Part shown: positions 31,396-44,645 of the stretch, piece by piece
How the letters are laid out: the number at the start of each line of letters is the position of its first letter
How positions within the stretch are numbered: the stretch's first letter is position 1
DNA from: Azorinus chamasolen
Taxonomy: Eukaryota; Mollusca; Bivalvia; Cardiida; Solecurtidae
DNA: 64,000 nucleotides
Assembly: GCA_963576725.1 (NCBI GenBank)
Contig: OY755242.1
Location: 30,092,225-30,156,224 of the forward strand
Direction: 5' to 3'
Notes under the pieces: model-generated
Databases searched by the model: none
Told to the model about the DNA's origin: nothing
What the model saw: only the letters and a program-made list of their open reading frames with translations
Made by a program: the position numbers and the translations under genes

Positions 31396-33388
31396 TTTTT
31401 AGCTCACCAGAGCACAAAGTGCTCAGGGTGAGCTATTGTGATCACCTGATGTCCGTCGTCCGTCGGCGTGCGTCGTGCGTCGTGCGTCGTCCGTCGTTCG
31501 TCGTCCGTCGTCAACAATTTGAACCTTTAAAAATCTTCTCCTCTGAATCTATAGGGTGCTCAGCTTTCATCTTTGGCACATAGCTTCACCTATAGGTCCT
31601 TTACAAAAGTTATATAAATTATGTCCCTGGAGTCAAAATTGGCCCCACCCTGGGGGTGTCAAGTTTTCAATAGAAACATATAGTGAAACTTTGAAAATCT
31701 TCTTCTCTGAAACTGGAAGGTTCTCAGCTTTGATATTTGGCACATAGCATCACCTATAGGTCCTCTACAAAAGTTATATAAATCATGTCCCTGGGGTTAA
31801 AATTGGCCCCGCCCTAGGGGTGGCAAGTTTTCCATATCTGACTGCTGCTTAAACACTAGTATCTTCTTGTCAAAAACTACATGTCCCAGAGCTTAGATAT
31901 TTGGTGTATGGATTAACTTAGTTTACCTTAAAGAATTGTGTTAATATCATAGTTCTGAGGTTAAAATTGGTCCTGCCCTTTGGGTTAAACTTTAAAATTG
32001 GCTTTTTCACTTCAGAAACTGCGGCTAAAGGTTTCTACAACCCAGTCCACTGAGACTGACCTAGTTTTTATAGCCAGTTCCAGTGGTTTTACCCTTAGTC
32101 TAATCAGTAGAGTAGAAATTGTGTTTAGCCAAATAAATAACAAACACTCATTTTAGATTGAGAAAACTAAGTGGATAATTCTCAAAATGCTCTTTGCATA
32201 TCTATGTCCTGCATTAAGCTCTCAGATATCAATATAGAGTCTTATCAGTATATCTTTTGTGAAGTTTAGCTGAATACAAGTCAAGTGTTCTATGCTGTAG
32301 CATTCTTTATCAGTATCAGTATTATCTGCTTCAGAATTGTTGTCTGCTTGTCTAAGATTGTTCACATCGTTTTTTAATACATGTCAATCTTACAATTAAC
32401 TCTCTTGTACAAAACAATTATGAAGTACAATATTGGATTCTGATCTGACACATATGTAATTTGAAGTTACACATACGTCAGATCAGAATCCAAACTGTGC
32501 TAGGTCTCCCTTTGCACTTTTGATAACAACTGGGTTGCCTCCCTTCTTGGTAGACAACTGATATTTTTAGATCTGGCCTATTTCACAGACAATTAACCCT
32601 TTGCTCCATAATTATGCATTTCTGAACCATTGCAAACAGAGTAGACCCAGATTAGGTGGCTCATTTAGTAGCCATATGATGAATCTGCTCTGTTTACTTA
32701 TGATATTATATAGTGCAAATTGCATTGAATTATTTCCATTTTTGTGTACAATATACAATGTACTTATAATATGTTTACTTAACCCTTTCCCTCATATAAA
32801 TGCCTATTCATGCATTTGCAAACAGAGCAGACCCAGATCAGGCGGCTCTATTAGCAGCTGTCTAATTAGGGTCTACTCTGTTTGTTAATGGAATTTGAAA
32901 GATGTTTTTCATTACTTTCTAAAATGGCTACACTTTCTATTTTTCATTACAACTAATTTGTCCATGAATATTCAGTAGATATTGAAATTTTGAATAAACA
33001 TAGAACATGGGAAGGGTTAAAAATAAGTTAAGATTTGAATAATGATATGAACTCATGTATCATCATCTTCAGGTCCTTTACAAAAGTTATATTAATTATG
33101 GCCCTTGGGTCAAAATTGGCCCTGCCCCAGGGGTGGGTAGTTTTCAGTAGAAACATATAGAGCAAACTTTGAAAATCTTATGAAACTGAAAGGTTCTCAG
33201 CTTTCATATTTGGCTCATAGCATCATGTCTAAGTCCTCTACAAAAGTTATGTAAATTATGCCCCTGGGGTCAAAATTGGCCCGCCCCAGGGCCGGCTAGT
33301 TTTCTATAGAAACATATAGTGAAAATTTTGAAAATCTTCTCCTCTGATTGTCTGGTGAGCGCTTCAGGGCCATTCTGGCCCTCTTGTT
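31396..33388 (+). mobile_element. Pearl/HINE-like element, AGCTCACC family, with nested MITEs
   Basis: 5' hairpin AGCTCACCAGAGCAC / GTGCTCAGGGTGAGC, GTCCGTCG-type repeat 31450-31510, cores from 31525 to about 32060 and again 33048-33345, and a 3' end TGGTGAGCGCTTC followed by GGGCCATTCTGGCCC and TCTTGTT. Its interior was later invaded by MITEs (32593-33020) and holds a palindrome at 32428-32498 (GATTCTGATCTGACACAT facing ATACGTCAGATCAGAATC). Confidence 0.75.
32593..33020. mobile_element. Two TTAA foldback MITEs in a pearl element
   Basis: First from 32593 (TTAACCCTTTGCTCC, core 32631-32700), lacking a clean right end. Second 32779-33020 (TTAACCCTTTCCCTC to GAAGGGTTAA, core 32817-32884). Confidence 0.75.
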
Positions 33389-33472
33389 AAACAAAAGGGG
33401 AAAAAAATGCAACATTGAATATTGGAGCTGATGGACAAAATTTGCGGGAGACAACACATGGCAGCGAAAGAG

Positions 33473-34917
33473 TTAACCCTTTCCCTATTGAATAATTCTA
33501 TGTAAGAAATTATTATTAGTTCAAGTTTTAAAATGGCATATATACATGATTTTTTTGGTATTAGAATCTGTAAAGTCAGATCTGTTTCAATTTTATAAGC
33601 AAACAGAGCAGACCCTGATCAGATGGCTCCTATAGGAACCTCCTGATCTTGGTCTACTCTGTTTGCAAAGGTGTGAAAGAGTGTCTGTATGAGAGAAATG
33701 TTTAAGAATGTAGTTACTATGGTTTTGTTTTGAGCTTAACCCTTTGAATGTGTGAAATGTGTACTGGTATATACTAACACTGTAGACCCAGATCAAAGGG
33801 CTGCTCTAGGAGCCCTCGGATCAGGATCTGCACTGTTTGTCATTCAAAATCTTCTTGCAAATAAATCCCTTCTTTTTGAATGGACTTTATCATTAAAGGA
33901 TGATGGAGCAGTCCACTCTTGAAATTCAGCCTTCAAAGGATTAAGTATTTCTTAGTGACTGGGCATATCATGTAGTTGATCAGTAGAAAAGATATAGTTT
34001 AGTGATAGGGGCTGGACTATTGGAAACGGTTTAGAAGGAATTTTTCCATTTTGCAAAGTGTAGACATGGATTTGTTTTTCGATCAGGACGTATTCAAATA
34101 ATGTTGAGTGTCAAACAGTGTAGACCCTGATCAGATTCCTGGTCTTTATCACATTGTGTTGTCAAGGCCTTTCAGTCTTTGTATTTCTAAGCATTTCTGA
34201 GGCAAGAAAATGATTCATTACAGAACAGCATATTAACTCTTCCTGCTGGGAGGAATTTGTGCATACCTGTTAAACCATGACCTGTTCAATATTCATGTAA
34301 GAAATAAAGACATTGTGAATATTTACTAGCTAAATTTTTGCATTGTAAAATTTTCAAGGGAAACTTTTGCTTTTTACAAAAACTCAGATCCATATCATGT
34401 CTTAAACAGAGCAGACCCTGATCAGATAGCTCATTCAGGAAATGTCTGATGTGGGTCTACTCTGTTTGCAAAGGCATGAAAAGGCCTTTGTATCCGGGAA
34501 AGGGTTACAGCAGTTTGGATCCAGATTAGACAGCGAGATACCCTGTGTCTCATCAGGATGCAAACTGTTTGATGTTTTTGAAAAGAAATGGAAATTTGCA
34601 GCAGATAACCTTTTTGCAGACAACAGTTACTGAATGTGTAGTGTGCAAAGAGTTAGTGTGCAGAGTTAACCCTTGGCTTTACTCCATGACTATTCATGTA
34701 AGAAATAATGACGTCATGAATATAAATTGGACTGTTTATTATAACAGCACATGGACACAGAAAGTTTTGGCCATGGCAGAAACTACAGAATCATATGTAT
34801 ATTATATCATAAGCAAACAGAGCAGACCCTGATCAGATGGTTCCTATAGCAGCCATCTTATCTGGGTCTAATCTGTTTGCAAAGGCGTAGACAAGCATAT
34901 TTATGGAGTAAAGGGTT
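33473..34917. mobile_element. Cluster of four to five foldback MITEs
   Basis: 33473-33703 family A (TTAACCCTTTCCCTATTG; core 33598-33665). 33736-33945 CATTCAAAG-end family (TTAACCCTTTGAATG; core 33778-33842). About 34231-34508 family A (core 34405-34470). About 34505-34668 family E (core 34510-34572). 34667-34917 family A (TTAACCCTTGGC to GTAAAGGGTT; core 34812-34882). Confidence 0.7.
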
Positions 34918-35471
34918 GTATGCATACAATACAATACAATATATAAAATTACTTCTTGAAATAGATATGAAAAGTATGAATGTTGGGTACAGAATGACCT
35001 AATTTTGAATGAAGGTGGGCTTATAGCGTATTCAAGATTTCATGATAAAAAGTCCAATACAATAGGAATATTAACTGTTAATAAGCCTAGCTCAGACAAG
35101 CTTAAAGTTGCTTGAACTCTTTACATGCTAAGTAACTTGTCATCTGCAAAAGTCGTCTGCTGCGGTTCTAACAGTAAGCTTTTCTTTTGCTTTTGTTTTC
35201 AAAAATGCAGTCAGAGTGTCGAACACTGGGGACCATGATGAGACTTCAATTTTAGTGACTCAGTTAGTCCTCTATAATAAAACTGCTCACTTTAGTTATC
35301 ACAGATTTGCACAGAGTTAATTAATGTTGATCACAAACAGATAATGGTCCTTTATTAGGCCAATAGGGTAGAAGCATCTTATTGAGAAAGGTGTGAAACT
35401 CACATAGCCCTTTTGCCTGTTCAATATTTATGTAAGATGCAATGAGCATATGAATATTGAAAAGCCACATT
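34918..35471. other. Intron DNA, nothing recognised
   Basis: AT-rich, with an ATACAATACAAT run at 34925-34945. No clear repeat. Confidence 0.5.
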
Positions 35472-35999
35472 TTAACCCTTTTCTCCATAAATATGCCTTT
35501 CTATGCCACTTCTTGAAACCATTGTAATTATAGGAGCAAATGCTCTATTTATCACAATGGTTTCAAACTATAAAATTCTAAAATTTTACTTTCCTCTAGT
35601 AAGTGCTCCTTTTGGGTAGATTCGTTCAAAGAATTTGGGTCTAAAATAGCTTATGGAGGAATGGGTTAATACTTCATAGCATTATAACAAGGGAATGTTT
35701 TACTGTGGCAGAAACTTAGCAACTGTTTGACACTGATCGCATTTTAGTTTTTACAATAGAAATGAAATTATTAAATGGTAATATGAGGGGACAATTGTTT
35801 TGTATTATGTTTAACCCATTCCCTCATATTGACGACTCTGTAGAAGTCACTTTGTGAAATCATTGTGATAAATAGAGCATTTGCTCCTATATCACAATGG
35901 TTTCAAACTACTAAATTCTGAAATTTTCCTTTTCTCTAGTTAATGCTCCTTTTCGGTATATAGAGGTATCTAAAAATAGCCTATGAGGTAATGGGTTAA
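35472..35999. mobile_element. Two family B foldback MITEs
   Basis: 35472-35669 (TTAACCCTTTTCTCC to GGAATGGGTTAA) and 35811-35999 (TTAACCCATTCCCTC to GTAATGGGTTAA). Both have hairpins shortened on one arm around GAGCAAATGCTC / TATCACAATGG. Confidence 0.85.
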
Positions 36000-37489
36000 A
36001 CGTTAATGCTGGGGAACCATGTATGTAAGACCATTGGCATTGCACACAGTTTAGACCCAGATCAAAGGCTTCCTGAAGGAGCCCTTTGATCTGGTTCTAC
36101 ATTGTTTGTCCAGAAAATCATTTTCTTCAGTGATAAAAATTGGATACCATCTTTTTGTTTAATTAGTTTTCAGAAAGGGAGGAGATAGTTTTAATCATTC
36201 AGCAGATTGAGGGTTTAAGATGTCAAATGATGTTGTTACTATAGTTTTGCACTGAACCCTTGATCTATGCCAGAAATATTGTTTGCATTGTTGTGGGTAA
36301 CAGGTGACAAATTGTCATATGAGGTCTTACTCCAATGGATATGAGCCTTGATATCTCAATCGGAATGAAATGCTGAAACTTTGGGTGCAGATTACATTGT
36401 AGATAAATTTTGTAGTTCATGTAAAAAGGGGTTCAACAGTATGGTTAGTCTGTCAGTCTGTTGGTCAGTTATTGGGACCAGATTATTACTAAATTACTAA
36501 TACACCTTTTTACCTAGACTAGAGTCCTCATTTATATATATTGGGAGATTGGCCATGATAAATAGATGGCCTGTATAGATGTTGAGGTCAGTAGATAAAA
36601 GGTCAAAATCAAAGGTCATATTGAGAGGAACTAGGTCATGTTCGTACTTCAAGGTCAATTTTCTAAACCTTTTATCTTGGCTATGACTTTTTAAGTTTTG
36701 GAGATAGAGACATCATCTTTTGGCATGCTTACTAATCTTATGAAGCTGTAACTTTGTAGGGGTGCCAGGGGTTTGGAAATTGTCTAAGTTAAACATTTTT
36801 CAGTTTCTTAGCATCTGACTTGTTTGTGGCTAACCAATAAAAAGTGTTGGTACAGAAAGCGATTTTCTTGATTTGTTCTGAACAAAGTGTAAAATGAAAG
36901 AAGAAAATGTTTTGACTAGTCCCAAATAAGCTGTGAAATATGCAGGTTTCGTTGGACAGTCTTCCCCTTGTTTGCAAAGAGTACCCTGTTAAGAGTTACC
37001 CACCTTGCTGAACTTAAATGGTAAATCAGCGGGATTAGCTCATTTTTCTTGAATGAGAAACTAATCTGACCTTTCGTTTTAGTGGTTTATTGAGGTTTAA
37101 TTTTATGAAAATAAAACATAAACACATTTTCTTATAGCGATGTCTATTTCTTTCCAAAAAATTCTTTTATTAGTCTAGGACTACCACTTTCCAATTTCGG
37201 GTTTAATCTAGGTTCCTTACTCTCGCTTGTGTTAGTTTGTTATTTAATTATAATTTTGTTAACTCTCTGGGCAAGTATCATATCGATATGGACAAGTCAA
37301 TTTTGAACTTTCAAAAACTTTCAGAACCCCTGTTTGCCATATCAAGGTCAATATCACACTTCAAATTCAAGACCATTTGATCTGGGATACAGTAACACTG
37401 TATGCTAGCAACAAATTTATGATATCCAAACTGCTTGACACTCTGGATGTTATGATGAGAAATGGAACAAATATTAATTTTAACTGTTT
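36000..37489. other. Intron DNA with a decayed pearl-like block
   Basis: A foldback core lies at 36047-36113 (CAGTTTAGACCCAGATCAAA / TTTGATCTGGTTCTACATTG). 36290-36770 looks like the core of a pearl-type element (GTCAGTCTGTTGGTCAG microsatellite, AGGTCAAAATCAAAGGTCA), but no ends are visible. 36780-37480 shows nothing. Confidence 0.45.
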
Positions 37490-38280
37490 ACACCTTAAGT
37501 ATGCCTTGTAATGCCTTTGAAAACATAATCGACCCAGGCCAGATGACTCCTTTTAGAGCCATCTGGTCATGGTCTGCTCTGTTTGATTAATGATTATGGA
37601 CTTCTATAAATCCGATTCTGCTGTTTCTGCCATGGCAAAATATTCTGTGTACATGTATGATTATAAAAAATCATCTAATTGATATTCTTGATATCATTAT
37701 TTCATACACAAATGTTCATAGAGTAAATGGTTAACTTTCAGACTAGTGGCAGATGGCTATTTTTGTAGAAGGAGACAATTATTTGGCCTGCAAAGAGTCA
37801 ACCTTTTTCCAATTGAATATTCATAAAAAAATAATGACATCATCATTACTATTAATAAGATTATGGTAATTTCGATAATGACATATACAGTAAAACCTCG
37901 ATTATCCGAACACTAAAATACGTATTATTATCGATTTTTAAGACAGGTGGCAGCTTAATGCATGGTGAAAGTCATGCAGAAAGCTCCTCTAGGAGCTTTC
38001 TGCATGACTTTCATCATGCATTAAGCAGCCACCTGCCTAAAAGGGTCTATATTCGTTTATAACGAAAATTCGAATAATCGAGGTTTTACTGTATTATAAA
38101 TACAGGACATTTTGACTTGGGCAGAAATAGCACAATCAGATCTATATTATACCATAGGCAAACAGCAGACCTTGATCAGATGGCTGCTGCAGGAGCTGTC
38201 TGACTTTGGTCTACTCTGTTTGTAAAGGCATCCAAAGGTATTTATATGAAGAAAGAGTTAATGTTACTCAAAGGGGTTAC
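37490..38280. mobile_element. Two family A MITEs, the second with a nested palindromic MITE
   Basis: About 37490-37735: core 37518-37588, right end GTAAATGGTTAA. About 37798-38280: core 38155-38222, interrupted at TA by the element 37888-38091. Confidence 0.7.
37888..38091. mobile_element. Palindromic Tc1/mariner-like MITE, CATGCAGAAAG subfamily
   Basis: CAGTAAAACCTCGATTATCC to ATAATCGAGGTTTTACTG, TA on both sides, about 204 bp. The arms GGTGAAAGTCATGCAGAAAG close almost perfectly. Confidence 0.9.
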
Positions 38281-38715
38281 CAATACATGAAGTACATATA
38301 TAGTAGAATTGATTGGTTTGACATGTAGAGGAGATATATATGTGAAATACTCTGGCAAATATGACGTTTTTTTAGCGATGTACTGGAAGTGAACTAACTC
38401 TGTCCTTGTTTGCATCCAACTCTTATCTTAACCATTATCCTGCTATGTATGAACAAATGTTGTCAGCTATTGTCTGATGCCTTTTCAGAAATTTTCTGCT
38501 TTTCTTTTCTTTTTATTAAATTAATGGCTTAGTCACATACAGCTTGTATCCGGATGAGATCATATGAGTTATTCAGTTTCATACTATGATCCAAGCTGGT
38601 TTCAAATGAAAATAGGAGAATCAGGGTAAACCCTTTGAGCGCTGGATGCATATGCCTTACACTGCCACTGCAAATATGTATGGGCCCAGACCAGACAGCT
38701 CGCAAAAGATTTATA
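38092..38715. other. Intron DNA
   Basis: Right part of the outer MITE to 38280, then AT-rich DNA with a half core near 38660-38705. Nothing else. Confidence 0.5.
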
Positions 38716-38933
38716 CAGTAAAACCTCTCTATAATGGCCACTAAATTGTGTTAATTAGTTGGTATTTAGGGCAGGTGGCTGCTTAAAGCAAGATGAAAGT
38801 AAAACAGAACGCTCCTATAGGAGCGTTCTGTTTTACTTTCACCTTGCTTTAAGCAGCCACCTGCCTTTAACTCAAAATACTTTATGTAATTTGGTGGTTA
38901 ATTGTTATAGAGAGGTTTTACTGTACTTATCTG
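38716..38933. mobile_element. Palindromic Tc1/mariner-like MITE, GTAAAACAGAACG subfamily
   Basis: CAGTAAAACCTCTCTATAATG to TTATAGAGAGGTTTTACTG between TA dinucleotides. Near-perfect central palindrome around CTCCTATAGGAG. Confidence 0.92.
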
Positions 38934-39059
38934 CATCGAAAATGAAAGGAAAAAGTGGCACCAGAAACTGCAAGCAATATACAGGTAGATTTAGATCAGT
39001 TGCTGCACCGGTACAGTGATTAGTGCTATAGATAATCTAATAAGGTAGTGAGTTAGAAC

Positions 39060-39857
39060 TTAACCATTTACTTCATGCGTATACATGTAAATTGTTCAAA
39101 GAAATAATAAGTTTATATATGACTATGAAATGAATGAAATTTATTATTATTTAAAAAGCATAATTAATGAACAATGGCATTTCAACCCGTGCATTAACTG
39201 TAGAATCAGATATATCCTGTAGGAGCTGTCTGATCTGGGATCTCTCTGTCTGCTTAGTCTTAAAAATGTGTATGAAGTGAAGGGTTATCCCTTTCCTTCA
39301 TATAAATGCCATTTCATGCCTTTGCAAACAGAATACCCAGATCAGAGGGCTCCTGTAGGAGATCTCTGGTCAGGGTCTGTTCTGTTTGTTAATGGAATTA
39401 TATAGACCTGATTCCACTCGCTCTTTGTGCCAGTCAAAAATTCCTTTGTTAACAATGCCTTTAAATAGTTTTGCTGCTCATTAATATTCATGATGTCATT
39501 ATTTCTTGCATGAATATTGAACAGGGAAAGGGTTAACTTAAGAAATCTGAGTAGAAGATTTTTTTATATTCTCCGCCAAACCCTGTCTTGTTAGTTTTTG
39601 ATAGAATTGCCTCAATTAACCATTCTATGTTTATTTCAAACTTCATTACCTACTGAAACATCATGGACAATATAGTTATAATGAAATGTGGAAGGTGGAA
39701 CATTTTAGCCTTTTATAAAAATAAGGAGACAGTTCTATTAAATTCCATTGGCAAACAGAGCAGTCCCTGATCAGACGGCTCCTGTAGGAGCCGTCTGATC
39801 TGGGTCTACTCTGTTTGGAAATGTGTGAAAAGGCGTTTATATGAAGGAAAGGGTTAA
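39060..39857. mobile_element. Three foldback MITEs
   Basis: About 39060-39290 (half hairpin), 39283-39535 (core 39322-39390) and 39599-39857 (TTAACCATTCTATG to GAAAGGGTTAA; perfect core 39751-39818). The last one splits a decayed CTCCGCCAAACCCTGTC / GATAGGGTTTGACAGGG palindrome, so it is nested. Confidence 0.7.
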
Positions 39858-39999
39858 AAGTACCAGCAAGATAGGGTTTGACAGGGAAATAAGGGATTTG
39901 GGTAATTATCAGCATGTCTCTTATTGACCACTGTGTACCTTGCACTAAATGCTACATCAGCTGAAATAAATACTGTTGCTACTGATGCAAGGCAAACTG

Positions 40000-40235
40000 C
40001 AGACATTTTCAATCTGCCAGCTGATCTGTTTCTTCACTTCAGACATTGTCAATGTGCCAGCTGATCTGTTTCTACTCTTTAGACTTGGTCAATGTACCAG
40101 CTGATCTGTTTCTGTACTTCAGACATTGTTATTATGGCAACTGACCTGTTTCTACCCTTTAAGTCAATGTGGCAATTGATCTGTGTCTACACCTTAAACT
40201 TTGTCAGTGTTGGAGCTGATTTGTGTCTACCAGAG
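40000..40235. repeat. 40-bp degenerate tandem repeat
   Basis: Units with CAATGTGCCAGCTGATCTG start at 40011, 40051, 40091 and 40131, followed by two more diverged copies; spacing 40, later about 35-41. Confidence 0.85.
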
Positions 40236-40261
40236 CTACAGATAAGGGTACCCAACATCAT

Positions 40262-40354
40262 TTCTCCACCAAACCCTATACTGTGACCACACTTTAGAAT
40301 CGTCTCGAAGAGATGATTCTAAAGAGTGGTCACAGTATAGGGTATAGTGGGGAA
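40262..40354. mobile_element. Palindromic element, family D
   Basis: TTCTCCACCAAACCCTATAC facing GTATAGGGTATAGTGGGGAA; loop region around AATCGTCTCGAAGAGATGATT. Confidence 0.88.
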
Positions 40355-40524
40355 AAAAAGAAGCTACTCTTAAAAATGTTTGAATTTACACATCTTATCT
40401 GGACCTGGTCTGCACTTAAGAAATTATTATGGCAACTGAACTGTTTGCACTTTTTGCGGTCGCTGATCTATCCATAATGTAGCTCGAATTGAGGGCTTAG
40501 TGTAAGACTGATGAAATTACAGTC

Positions 40525-42054
40525 TTTAATCCTATACCTGATAACGATGCCATTTGCAAACAGAGTAGACACAAATCATATGGCTTCTGTAGGAGTAGTC
40601 TGATCAGGGTCTGCTCTGTTTGCTTATAGTTTCTATTTTACAATGTCTGCCATGGCCAAAACATTCTGTGTTAAGATACCATTATAAGAAGTCAGCTAAT
40701 AAATATTCATGATGGCACTATTTCTTACATGAATTTTCATCAGCTAAAGCAACAACATTTAGAATTATTTGCAGATTGGTCCTGTTCATGTAATGTTTTT
40801 AAAACAATGTCTGCTTTTGTATCTTTGACACAATACATTCAGAGTATCAATAGAAAATAGTGAGTATTTAATAGCAAATAGTCTAGATCCTGATGAGGTA
40901 TCAAGTTACTCAGAATCACATCTGGATCCAGACTGTTTTTGAAGGTTATCGCAAGCTTTTCCCGATAAATTGTAGTAACAGCAATTTTGCATTAAGTGCT
41001 CAAAATGGTTTATTCAGAGAAAGCTAATTAAGTACAGTGGACATTTCGTTTTGCAGATTACCAATTAGCTTGTAGCATGCTGGATGATGTGTTTAACAAC
41101 TACTGTCTGTCTTACACTTTTGTAGCATTAATCAATAGCTATTTCATACAGGTGAAATAAAAAAATATTGTCTCATTTGGATCATAGCTTTGGTCTGTAT
41201 TTCTTAAACATTTTATCTGTTTTCCAGAAAAAAACACACATATGAAAACAAACAAAAACTTGGATCATAGAAGACTGTTAACTCTGTACCTTTTTAATAT
41301 TCTTGTAAGAAATAATGATATCATGGATAATTGTTAGCTATTTTATAACGGTACATGAACACGGAATTTTTTTTTTCTTTGCAGAAACTGTAAAATCAAA
41401 TCTATATTATAACTGTTTGCAAAGGCGTAAAAACACGTTTATATGAAGGAATGGGTTAACCCTTTCCTTCATATAAACGTGTTTTCATACATTTGCAAAC
41501 AGAGTAGGCCCAGATCAGAGGGCTCCTATAGGAGCCGTCTGATCAGGGTCTGCTCTGTTTGCTAATGAAATTTGAAAGATCTGTTTCTGTACTTTCTAAG
41601 AAGGCTACATTGTTATACCTTCCATATTTCATTATATAGAACTGAGGGAAAGGGTTAACTCTTTCTACACAGAGGACCAAGTTTTGGAGACCTTTGCAAA
41701 CTGTTTGGATTTAGATGAGACATTGAGCATCTTGGCATGAGAAAATGATGACAATTTAGCCTTGAAAATTATAACAGCTAAACATTTTTTTGAAGATGAC
41801 AGTTACTTATTGTGCAAAACTTCAACCATTTCCCTGTTTAATATTCATGTGAGAAATAATGACATCATGCATATCTATTTGCTGAATTTTTATTATGGCA
41901 TATTTACACAGGAGGTGTTGGTATTGGTAGTCAGATGTATTTCATAAGAAACAGAGCAGAACCTCATTAGATGGCTCCTACTGGATCAGTTTGATTTGGG
42001 TCTACTCTGTTTGCAATGGTGTGAAAAAGCATTTTTATGAGGGAAAGGGTTAAG
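40525..42054. mobile_element. Series of foldback MITEs
   Basis: Family A copies at about 40530-40745 (core 40556-40622), 41275-41459 (missing its hairpin), 41456-41660 (core 41495-41563, sharing TTAA 41456-41459 with the previous one) and 41825-42053 (core 41950-42012, right end GGGAAAGGGTTAA). Family E remnants at 40872-40945 and 41695-41740. 40950-41270 shows nothing. Confidence 0.65.
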
Positions 42055-43050
42055 TAGTTAATTGCATTGACTGTCATTGTTGTGTAAACTCATAAGCATC
42101 AGTCATAGATAAAAGTCAACCTCCATCACTGTTATCTCCCCTAATCACTATGCTGAAGAGATCCCTGCCAACACAAGATTCACATGTCCATGGTGTACAT
42201 CATGTGATCAAACTATGGCAGACGCTATGTCGGCTGCAAACTCTTACCGTAGCCAACCGGTAAATTTACTCTTACATCCTGTCCTGCAAGACATTTAATC
42301 TGTTCGGGAATTGGGTAAATTTGAGAATCATATTCATGTACAGCGTCCCGAATTAAATTTGACATTTTCAACAACCGGTGGCCTAATAAAAATCAACACC
42401 AATGGTCAATTATAAATACATTGTAATCGTGTAAACGGTTACCAAAATTATTTATTTTTTTAGGAAAGCTGATTATTTTTCTACTTTGTTGGCTTTATTG
42501 GTGCTGAAATATGAAACAAAATCGAAAACTGTTTAAATCAACATTCCAAAAAAAAAATATGCAAAAACAAATTTTAGCTAAAATCCAGCTAAAAAAACTT
42601 GTGGTGGCAGTGATGACCGCACGAAGTGACAAGGGAGATCACTGTGAGGAGTTTGGATAAAAGTGTGTATTTAAATACATTTCTCTCATCAAATCCTATG
42701 TCTAAGAGACAGTTCTAAAGAATAGTCATAACATGTGGTTTGGTGGAAAAATGAAGGAGCTGTTCTTGTAGAGATGGTTTAATTTAGGCATGTTATCTTT
42801 GTGTCTGAGTATTGGGTCTATCCTTATTACCAGTAACTGAGGTAGGTAGGTCTTATTAATGGATAGAGAGATGGATAAGTACCAGTACATGTAGGTGAAC
42901 AGTTGATGAGTGATACTGACAGTGATTGGTGTAATCCTCTTAGTGTCATTCTCAGACAAAAAGTACAGAATACATGTAGTATTAGATCAGCCTTTGCACT
43001 CGAATTGCTGTAAAAGACTTAACTGAATATAGCAATGCCTCTCTATAGCT
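42055..43050. other. Intron DNA, mostly unassigned
   Basis: 42110-42400 is less AT-rich and unrecognised. 42680-42760 is a shortened family D palindrome (TTTCTCTCATCAAATCC / GGTTTGGTGGAAAAA). Confidence 0.45.
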
Positions 43051-43054
43051 ACCA

Positions 43055-44240
43055 CTAAACCATTTCCTTGTTCTATATTTAGTTCAAAGTTAAATTCTTA
43101 TTGAATATTCATGGACAAAATATGGTAGTTATAATGCAATATGGAAGGTGGTGGTACATTGTAGTCTTTTTAGAAAGTAAAGAAACAGATCTAACATATT
43201 CCATTAGCAAACAGAACAGACCCAGATCAGATGGCTCCTATAGGAGCCATCTGATCTGGGTCTACACTGTTTGCAAATGTGTGAAAAGGCGTTTATATAT
43301 GAAGGAATTTTGGGTTAATGAAACTAACATGGCGGTCTATTAGAGTAGGTGGTGGCTTAATGTAGACTGATAAGATGGTTCCTATAGGAGCTGTCTGATC
43401 TGAGTCTACTCTGTTTGCTTATGAAATTATATTAATATAGATATGACTTCATTTTTGCCATAGCCAAAGTTCAAATGCCATTATAAAAATGAATCTAATT
43501 AATATTCATGATGTTATTATTTCTTACATGAATATTCATACAGTAAAGGGTATATCCCCAGAACTAGACCTCTTTTGAAAGATCATTATAGAGAGATTTT
43601 ATTGTATGTATATATATATTCATGAGACTAATCTGATATAGCTTTGCTTTTGTAGAGTATATATGCACAATAATGATTAGCACAATTAATGCTTTATAAA
43701 GTCTTTGTGTATGTACAGTATACAATTTATAGTGTAGCTTTAAGCACTGTCTATTTGCTGTCTACTTTGTCCAATTTTTAACCAGTTTTCAAAGAAAAAA
43801 TCTTGTTATTAGAATGGAGTATGTCATTATTGGAATGGAGTTCGTCGTTGGGTGGATGGGTATCTACATTTCAGTTTCCGAACAATAACTTTAGTTAGGA
43901 AAGACATTTTGTGACCAAACTAGGTGTAGAAGTACCTTGCATGGAGATTAAGGTTGAGATCATATTTTAGGTATCAGTGTGATCAATGTTACTGAATTTT
44001 TTTAAAAATAGACAAGATCTTAACCCTGTACCAGATTGAATTGCTTTTTGACACCTTTGCAAACAGTGTAGACCAAGTTCAGGTGGCTCCTGTGGGAGTC
44101 ATCTGATCAGGGTCTGCTCTGGTTGCAGAAACTCTAGAATTAGACCTATATAATTCCATGATGGCCAAAAGATCCTGTATAAGTACACCATAGAAAATTC
44201 AGCTAGTAAATATTCATGATATCTGTATTTCTATATAACT
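43055..44240. mobile_element. Three family A foldback MITEs
   Basis: About 43060-43318 (core 43206-43276, arms CCCAGATCAGATGGCTCC), about 43358-43560 (core near 43365-43420, left end lost) and 44022-44240 (TTAACCCTGTACC; core 44060-44127). 43570-44015 shows nothing else. Confidence 0.65.
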
Positions 44241-44645
44241 GTGGAAGTGCCAAGTAAGCAAAGACTACGCACTTATCACATGCGCAACACGCACATGCGA
44301 AGTGTGCCGCCAGTAGAGCAAGTGACTGTGGGAAAAATTTAAAAGACTCATGGAGTCAGTGCGTTGTGCTCTCATTGGCTGTAGAAGGCATGCATGTCAC
44401 GTACATGGGTGAATCCGTAGCCTGCATGCAGCGAAAGTTCCTCATGCACTAAAATTGCTACGGCGTGTCTGCGTACTCCCAAAGCTGTATGGAGGCGGTT
44501 CTCACTATGTGTGGATCCCCAAGTTTTGCCCACGTTTTTGCAAGTAGACTGCATGCACTTGCAAGTATGATGGATTGGGACAACGGCTTAACACAGTCAT
44601 AGTACAATCTGATTTTCGTACTTCTGCTAGTAATCTCTCTCTTTT
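44241..44645. other. Unassigned GC-balanced segment
   Basis: Base composition differs from the surrounding AT-rich intron: several GCATGC, ACATGCG and GCGTG words and local inverted pairs (CACATGCG / CGCACATG near 44278-44300). Minus-strand ORFs here are unsupported. Possibly part of an unrecognised transposon. Confidence 0.35.
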
